This document shows positions 44,309 through 49,136 of a DNA stretch of 49,136 nt, in pieces. This DNA comes from an uncultured Sphingorhabdus sp. (GTDB lineage Bacteria; Pseudomonadota; Alphaproteobacteria; Sphingomonadales; Sphingomonadaceae): positions 1 to 49,136 of the forward strand of contig NZ_CALMSV010000262.1 of assembly GCF_937872355.1 (NCBI RefSeq), written 5' to 3'. The stretch's first letter is position 1, and each line of letters opens with the position of its first letter. Under the pieces are notes generated by a model, which had not been told where the DNA came from, did not search any database, and saw only the letters and a program-made list of their open reading frames with translations. The position numbers and the translations under genes are program-made.

Positions 44309-45760
44309 ATGACCATTTCCGAACTGGCCGACTGGATGACCAGAGGCGGCGACGCGCGCATCGTGCTTGATGCCGAAACAGGTCTCAACCGGTATCACAG
44401 CTCTCCCTATCCACGTGAAGTTCTGGCCTTCGCCTCTTCGACGGCTAACGATTTGAGCGCCGATGCGATGGCGTTTCTCGAAGCCGAATTTGCAGATGGT
44501 GCGGCAAAGCTGCAATCGGGCGGTGCTTATGCGTCTTATCTAGATCAGCTGCGCGGCCGAATTTCCGGTGCCTATAGCCTACCGGCCGGAACTGATATTT
44601 TCTTTGCACCGTCGGGTACCGACCTAGAATATGTAGCGCTTTTGGCGGTCGCGGGTCGCAAGCCTAATTGCATCGCCAACCTGCTGCTTGGGGCCGGCGG
44701 GGGCGGTTCAGGCTGCATCCACAGTGCCGCAGGATGCTACTTCGCCAATGAAACGGCGCTGGTTGCCGATGTGAAACCGGGGCAGCCGATCGACGGTCTT
44801 CCTCCCATCGAGATGGGGGATTTTCCGGTGCGCAATCCGGAAGGTGAGGCTTTCGACAGTGAAACGCTTGCCGCCCAAATGGAAGGTGCGATTTCCAAGG
44901 CGCTGGCCGAAGGTCGTTACCCCCTTGTCCATGTCGTGCACGGATCGAAGACCGGTCTGGTACTGCCGCATTTGGACGATATTGACCGACTGCAAAGTCG
45001 CTTTGGCGGCGATGTCGCCTTTGTTGTCGATGCCTGCCAGGCGCGGATTACGACACAGGCGATCCACGATTATCTAGCGCGCGGTATTATCGTCTTCCTC
45101 ACCGGATCGAAGTTCATGGGTGGCCCTCCGTTCAGCGGGTTTGCCCTGCTGCCCGCGGGAATGGCCGGTACCGCCACCCCGTTGGCTGCTGGCATGGCAA
45201 CGGTGTTTCGCCGCGCCGAAGTTCCGGCCGGATGGGCAGGTGCTCAAGCACTGCCGGCAAGTGGCAATGCCGGACTGGCACTTCGCCTGTCAGCCTCATT
45301 GTTCGAATTGGAACGGTTTCAAAAGCTGAGCATAGCAAGGGTCACGCGGGTCGTGTCAGCATTTAATCAGGTTGCTGGCAAACTGGCAGCGCAGCTGCGT
45401 GCACGAAAGGTTGCCGCTGCACCCGTTGAAGATGTGGATGAGGAATTTGAGCATCCCATCGAGATGCAGACATTGGTGACCCTGGACCTATGCCACGATA
45501 GCGCCGGAGAAGTCAGCCGCACGCTCGATTTCGACAGCGCGGTTGCAATCCACAAGGCGATGACTGCCGACGGTGTGCGTCTTGGCCAACCTGTGCGCTG
45601 CGTCAAACTGGCCGACGGCCGCTGGGGTGGGACTCTGCGGGTCGGCCTGTCTATGCCACAGGTGGTTCGTCTCGATGGTGTCGGCGATGCCGAGATGTCA
45701 AAATGGTTGCAAAGTGCGATGGACAGGATTGCTGCGGCATTGGAGCCGCGCTTGGGGTGA
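44309..45760 (+). CDS. PLP-dependent fold-type-I enzyme of unknown specificity
   Basis: 483 residues from ATG 44309 (TTG 44255 would add 18 residues that read as leader DNA). Fold-type I PLP marks: the phosphate-binding FFAPSGTDLEYVALL (98-112), LLLGAGGGGSGC (126-136), His210/211 in VHVVHGSKTG, Asp241 in FVVDACQARI pairing with the pyridine nitrogen, and K268 in FLTGSKFMGGPPFSG as the likely Schiff-base lysine. It resembles class-V or decarboxylase-like aminotransferases but matches no family I can name. Divergent from the ATP-grasp ligase; the pair may form one pathway. Confidence 0.65.
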   Translation: MTISELADWMTRGGDARIVLDAETGLNRYHSSPYPREVLAFASSTANDLSADAMAFLEAEFADGAAKLQSGGAYASYLDQLRGRISGAYSLPAGTDIFFAPSGTDLEYVALLAVAGRKPNCIANLLLGAGGGGSGCIHSAAGCYFANETALVADVKPGQPIDGLPPIEMGDFPVRNPEGEAFDSETLAAQMEGAISKALAEGRYPLVHVVHGSKTGLVLPHLDDIDRLQSRFGGDVAFVVDACQARITTQAIHDYLARGIIVFLTGSKFMGGPPFSGFALLPAGMAGTATPLAAGMATVFRRAEVPAGWAGAQALPASGNAGLALRLSASLFELERFQKLSIARVTRVVSAFNQVAGKLAAQLRARKVAAAPVEDVDEEFEHPIEMQTLVTLDLCHDSAGEVSRTLDFDSAVAIHKAMTADGVRLGQPVRCVKLADGRWGGTLRVGLSMPQVVRLDGVGDAEMSKWLQSAMDRIAAALEPRLG

Positions 45761-45761
45761 C

Positions 45762-47405
45762 TCAGCCGACGCGAAGGCGCTGCAGGAAGGCAGCACTCGC
45801 CTCGCGCAACGAAATAGCCCGCGACTCCATCTCGCGCATGACCTGATGCATTTCATCGGCAACTTCGCCGACCCGCAGTGCATCCTGATTCACTTCCTGG
45901 CTCTGCGATCTGACTTCTTCGGCATTGCGGGCGGCATGTTCGGCATTGTCACCTATTTCGCGCGTCGCCGCTTGCTGTTGCGAAATAGCGGCGGCGATGT
46001 TCCCCGCACCCTGTTGAACCCGATCGATCTTGTCGACGACCGATTCCACCTTTTCGGCGGTGGTTTCCATCTGCCCGCGAATATTCGCCACGGTCCCTGA
46101 AACAGAGGCGATGGCCTGGTGCGTCTGGCTGGCGAGTGATTTGACCTCTTGTGCGACGACCGCGAAGCCGCGACCTGCTTCTCCGGCACGTGCCGCTTCA
46201 ATGGTGGCATTAAGTGCGAGCAGGTTGGTGCGGCTGGCGACATCCTCGATGATCGCTGCAATCTCTCCGACCTTGTCGGCATCCTGCGAGAGTGCACCGA
46301 TAGCCGTGCTGCTCAGGCGGCTGCTACCCGTGGCGGCATTGGCGGCCTCGACCTGATCATCAACCTGATCGGAAATGGCCTGCGTTGCGTCGCCCAACTG
46401 CCGGGCGGCGCTGGCAACCATCTGGATGGCGCTGCTCATATTTTCGGCCATGATCGCCATGGCATCGGCCCGGTTGCGCGTCTGCGCGCCGATACCCGCC
46501 AGTTGCTCTGCGGATTCGCCGACCGCCCGAATCGCAGTGGTGATGGCATCTGCCGTCATGATAACGGATCGCTCGAATTCATGTGCCAGCTGCTCCATCT
46601 CCGCCTGTCGCTGCCGATCGGCCTTGGCGCGGATTTCGGCCTCGACTTGCTCTGCACGCTTGCGCTCGGCCTCAATTTCGTCGCGTCGTTCGCGTTCCTG
46701 CTCATAGAAATCGGCCCGTGCATGGGCAAAGGCATGGGCATCATCGATCGATTTCAGGAAGGATCGCCATTGGCGCATTGCGATGCGGTGCAACGCAAAA
46801 CCGTAAATCGCGGTGGCGGCATAGAAATACCAGGGCAGTTGCTCATTGGACAGCAGGGGCCCGGCGATGCCGCCTACAGTGACCATAACCAGCCAGACAA
46901 ACATTGATCGCGGTAGGCACAGAAAGGTCAACGCACCTACGCCGATCAGGCCAAAGGCCGTGCCTCCGGCGATAACATGGTTGATTTCGCCTGGGAGCGT
47001 CCACAGGTCGCAGATCAACCCTGCCCATGCGATGGAACCGATGCCGACATATTCGACGAAGCGGTTGCGCAGCCTTTTCAGAATGAGACCGTCATCATCG
47101 GCATCGAGATCATAGTCTTTGAGTTTCAAATGCAGGCGGAAGATCAGAAATTGGGACAGCACCACAAAAGGCGCGCCGACGATCGAGAAATAGGGAATGA
47201 TCGACGTCGACATTAGCGCGGCCGTCGAAAGATAAAACAGGATGGCTGTGATCAGAATTGCAACATTGGCCCCAGCCGCGGCCTGCAATTGAGCAAGCAG
47301 GAGTGAGCGATTCTCGCCGCTTGCGCTGCGCCGCAACGTTTCCATTTCATCCCCCAGATCGAGGACAATGGAGAACAGGTCGCGATATTTGCCGAATATG
47401 TTCAT
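45762..47405 (-). CDS. Methyl-accepting signalling protein with a membrane-only sensor
   Basis: 547 residues. Residues 1-45 are cytoplasmic; about six helices follow (46-64, 70-90, 118-136, 144-163, 168-186, 190-208) with only short loops, so there is no periplasmic ligand domain. Residues about 215-275 form a strongly charged coiled coil ([19 protein letters not shown]), replacing a HAMP domain. The MCP signalling hairpin (about 275-540) has the tip [19 protein letters not shown], where CheA/CheW would bind. No che genes lie nearby. The ligand may be sensed inside the membrane bundle, or through redox or membrane state. The stop lies one base beyond the end of the convergent PLP gene. Confidence 0.82.
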   Translation of the reverse strand: MNIFGKYRDLFSIVLDLGDEMETLRRSASGENRSLLLAQLQAAAGANVAILITAILFYLSTAALMSTSIIPYFSIVGAPFVVLSQFLIFRLHLKLKDYDLDADDDGLILKRLRNRFVEYVGIGSIAWAGLICDLWTLPGEINHVIAGGTAFGLIGVGALTFLCLPRSMFVWLVMVTVGGIAGPLLSNEQLPWYFYAATAIYGFALHRIAMRQWRSFLKSIDDAHAFAHARADFYEQERERRDEIEAERKRAEQVEAEIRAKADRQRQAEMEQLAHEFERSVIMTADAITTAIRAVGESAEQLAGIGAQTRNRADAMAIMAENMSSAIQMVASAARQLGDATQAISDQVDDQVEAANAATGSSRLSSTAIGALSQDADKVGEIAAIIEDVASRTNLLALNATIEAARAGEAGRGFAVVAQEVKSLASQTHQAIASVSGTVANIRGQMETTAEKVESVVDKIDRVQQGAGNIAAAISQQQAATREIGDNAEHAARNAEEVRSQSQEVNQDALRVGEVADEMHQVMREMESRAISLREASAAFLQRLRVG

Positions 47406-47515
47406 CGAGCTTCCCGAAATCTATCCCAATCGGCTATCGCAGGAAGTTCCAAAGGAAATATTAACTATGCAGGGCCGCATTCCGCATGCTGGTGGTCTCT
47501 AAACTACCGCTATGC

Positions 47516-48424
47516 CTATTTTGCTTGTTGCCGTGTGAATGCCAGAACATCGTCGATGACCGGAGCCTTGCTGCGGAACGGGCGGGCGATGGCCATGATT
47601 ATCCCGCTATGGGTGACCTCGGGATAAAGTCGTAATTCTGCCTTGCCTGTGTCCTCATTGACCTTTTTCGCCAACGCCTTGCTGTTTCGCGGCTTGACCG
47701 TCGTATCGGCATCGCCGGTCAGCAACAGCAACGGTGGCGCCTTTCCATTGGCAAAGTGGATTGGCTGGGTCTCTTCAGGTTTGGGCCAATGTCCAAGTGC
47801 GTCGCGCGCGGCATCGCTCGTGAAGGGAAGGAAATCATAGGGTCCTGCAAGGCCGATAATGCCGGCTATTGCAGATGCGTCGAGACCATGCCGCCGAAGC
47901 CATTTTGGATCGAGCGCTGCAAGCATGGCAATATGCGCGCCTGCACTATGCCCCATGACGAACAAGCGATCCGGGTCGCCACATGTACTTTGATTCAGCT
48001 CCCGGTTGGCGCCGGCAATGGCTTGTGCCGCATCGTCGACAAAATCGGGAAAGCGATGCCCGGGCGCCTTTCGGTAATCGGCGATGAAAGTGATGAAGCC
48101 GCGCGCGGCGAAAGCGCGGCCGACAAAGGCATAGCTGCTCCTGTCTCCGTCGCGCCATGAACCACCATGGAAGAAGAGCAGCGACGGAAATTTGCGGTCA
48201 CCACATTCTTTGCCGGCACCAACCGGGTAATAGATGTCATAGCTTTGCTGTGATGACGCAGTCTCGCTGTAATGGGTGCCAAGAACCGCAGAACCGATTG
48301 CGTCCGCTTTGCCGGGCCACCAGCGGTCCGCGAGCTCAAGCTGTGCGGGACCGCCCAATCGATAGAACCAGATTCCTGCAACAGTCAGCAGCAGGGCGAT
48401 GATAATCAGTGCGGTTTTCAGCAT
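47516..48424 (-). CDS. Alpha/beta hydrolase with N-terminal membrane anchor or signal
   Basis: 302 residues from ATG 48424; MLKTALIIIALLLTVAGIWFYRLG is an uncleaved-looking anchor. The hydrolase core shows LLFFHGGSWRDGDRSSYAFV (oxyanion HGG), YRKAPGHRFPDFVDDA, the nucleophile Ser in VMGHSAGAHIAML, the aspartate in LTGDADTTVKPRNS and the histidine in EVTHSG. Belongs to the BD-FAE/kynurenine-formamidase-like esterases (substrates are small esters or amides). Lies 79 bases beyond rpsI, behind that operon's terminator, so it has separate expression. Substrate unknown. Confidence 0.82.
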   Translation of the reverse strand: MLKTALIIIALLLTVAGIWFYRLGGPAQLELADRWWPGKADAIGSAVLGTHYSETASSQQSYDIYYPVGAGKECGDRKFPSLLFFHGGSWRDGDRSSYAFVGRAFAARGFITFIADYRKAPGHRFPDFVDDAAQAIAGANRELNQSTCGDPDRLFVMGHSAGAHIAMLAALDPKWLRRHGLDASAIAGIIGLAGPYDFLPFTSDAARDALGHWPKPEETQPIHFANGKAPPLLLLTGDADTTVKPRNSKALAKKVNEDTGKAELRLYPEVTHSGIIMAIARPFRSKAPVIDDVLAFTRQQAK

Positions 48425-48450
48425 CGCCCGGTGATATCCTATGGCACGCA

Positions 48451-48481
48451 AAAGAAAAGGGCGACCCGAGGGCCGCCCTTT
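48451..48481 (-). terminator. Terminator after rpsI
   Basis: On the reverse strand, AAAGGGCG and CGCCCTTT form an eight-base stem (48474-48481 with 48456-48463) followed by TCTTTT. It lies 22 bases beyond the rpsI stop and ends the rplM-rpsI transcript. Confidence 0.85.
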
Positions 48482-48503
48482 GGAAAATCCAGAAAGGATT
48501 TGC

Positions 48504-48995
48504 TTAGCGCTTCGAGAACTGGAAGCTGCGGCGGGCTTTCGCCTTGCCGTATTTCTTACGCTCGACGGTGCGGCTGTCGCGGGTCAGGAAGCCTTCGGCC
48601 TTGACCGCACCACGCAAGGCGGGTTCGAACTTCGACAGTGCCTGGGCGATACCGTGCTTGACTGCACCGGCCTGTCCCGAAAGACCGCCACCCTTTACGG
48701 TTGCGACCACGTCATATTGTCCGGTCCGTTCGGTCACGCCGAAGGGCTGGTTGATGACGAGGCGCAGCGAGGGGCGTGCGAAATACACTTCCTGGTCGCG
48801 GCCATTGACGATGATTTTGCCGGTGCCGGGCTTCAGCCAAACGCGGGCAACGGCATCCTTGCGGCGACCGGTCGCATAGCTGCGGCCCTGTGCGTCAACT
48901 TCCTTTTCGCGCAGCGGGGCTGCGGGGGCAGCCGGAGCCGAACCTTCGGCACCCAGCGTCTGGAGGTCAGCGAGCGATTCTACGGTGTCGGACAT
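48504..48995 (-). CDS. rpsI: 30S ribosomal protein S9
   Basis: 163 residues. Bacterial S9 core from about residue 38 ([20 protein letters not shown]), [20 protein letters not shown], and the C-terminal basic tail [25 protein letters not shown], which ends with the KR that touches tRNA in the P site. An N-terminal extension of about 35 residues rich in Ala, Pro and Glu ([17 protein letters not shown] start) is usual for sphingomonads. The ATG shares one base with the rplM stop (TAATG). Confidence 0.96.
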   Translation of the reverse strand: MSDTVESLADLQTLGAEGSAPAAPAAPLREKEVDAQGRSYATGRRKDAVARVWLKPGTGKIIVNGRDQEVYFARPSLRLVINQPFGVTERTGQYDVVATVKGGGLSGQAGAVKHGIAQALSKFEPALRGAVKAEGFLTRDSRTVERKKYGKAKARRSFQFSKR

Positions 48996-49136
48996 TATGC
49001 ACCCACCTTGTTCTTGCGGTTCAGGGAAGCGACGTCGAGCACCTTGGGCTGCTGGCCGTCATGCGGGTGTTCGGTACCGTTGTAGAGGTGCAGGGCACGC
49101 ATCTGCTGGCGACCGAGTGGGCCGCGCGGAACCATG
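48995..49136 (-). CDS. rplM: 50S ribosomal protein L13 (5' end outside window)
   Basis: Only the last 46 or so codons are present; the start lies beyond the right edge. The visible C-terminus reads [20 protein letters not shown], then [14 protein letters not shown] and ends [14 protein letters not shown] and EHPHxxQQPKVL are the L13 signature. The rplM-rpsI pair is a universal bacterial operon, supporting the call. Confidence 0.95.
   Translation of the reverse strand, partial: MVPRGPLGRQQMRALHLYNGTEHPHDGQQPKVLDVASLNRKNKVGA

Overview
The window is a compact stretch of chromosome from an alphaproteobacterium, most likely a sphingomonad (Sphingorhabdus/Sphingopyxis-like). The evidence is the gene order ppsR-oriC-hemE-hemJ-rho, a DUF6489 gene beside mnmE, the parABS block behind mnmEG-rsmG, an sdhB/zapE/mdh/sucD/odhAB/lpd respiratory cluster, and a fused pabB-pabC. 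Base composition and codon use look even throughout. I saw no insertion sequence, prophage, integrase or CRISPR array. The only gene-free stretch above 300 bases is the proposed replication origin.

Layout. (1) Bases 1-2644: lysA (cut by the window edge), a siroheme synthase and proC, all forward, facing a reverse cell-wall hydrolase across a shared terminator. (2) 2706-8687, all reverse: SleB-like hydrolase, DUF1491, ptsN, hpf, dnaQ, coaE, aroE, maf and a broken ppsR. (3) 8688-8995: probable oriC with DnaA boxes and an AT-rich segment. (4) 8996-20294, mostly forward: hemE, hemJ, rho (own promoter and structured leader), a small monooxygenase, terC, an acetyltransferase, a reverse dienelactone hydrolase, DUF6489, mnmE, mnmG, rsmG, parA and parB, with three parS sites. 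(5) 20504-24736: a three-gene surface-fibre operon of DUF4402 subunit, PapD-like chaperone and an unusual usher-like protein. (6) 24773-29616: fghA, mobA, tRNA-Gly(CCC), pabB-pabC, an aspartate-type aminotransferase, and a 56-residue membrane or secreted protein behind a full CtrA-type box. (7) 29720-29875: a probable small RNA whose promoter overlaps a perfect DnaA box. (8) 29871-43074, reverse: PepSY protein, TRIC-type channel, lpd, odhB, odhA, sucD, an unknown exported protein, mdh, an M20 peptidase, zapE, a thioesterase and sdhB. (9) 43166-45760: a divergent pair, ATP-grasp ligase and PLP enzyme, around a perfect dyad. (10) 45762 to the end, reverse: a methyl-accepting protein, an alpha/beta hydrolase, rpsI and rplM (cut by the edge).

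How the parts work together. Replication starts between ppsR and hemE, and ParA/ParB with the nearby parS sites move the new origins apart. The reverse respiratory cluster runs the oxidative TCA cycle from 2-oxoglutarate to oxaloacetate, but the usual partners sucC and sdhCDA are not beside it.

The parts most worth a second look are the DUF4402/chaperone/usher-like operon, the DnaA-box-controlled small RNA, the ppsR deletion, the siroheme synthase carrying a decayed methyltransferase domain, and the ATP-grasp/PLP pair. All functional statements rest on reading sequence motifs; no database search was run.
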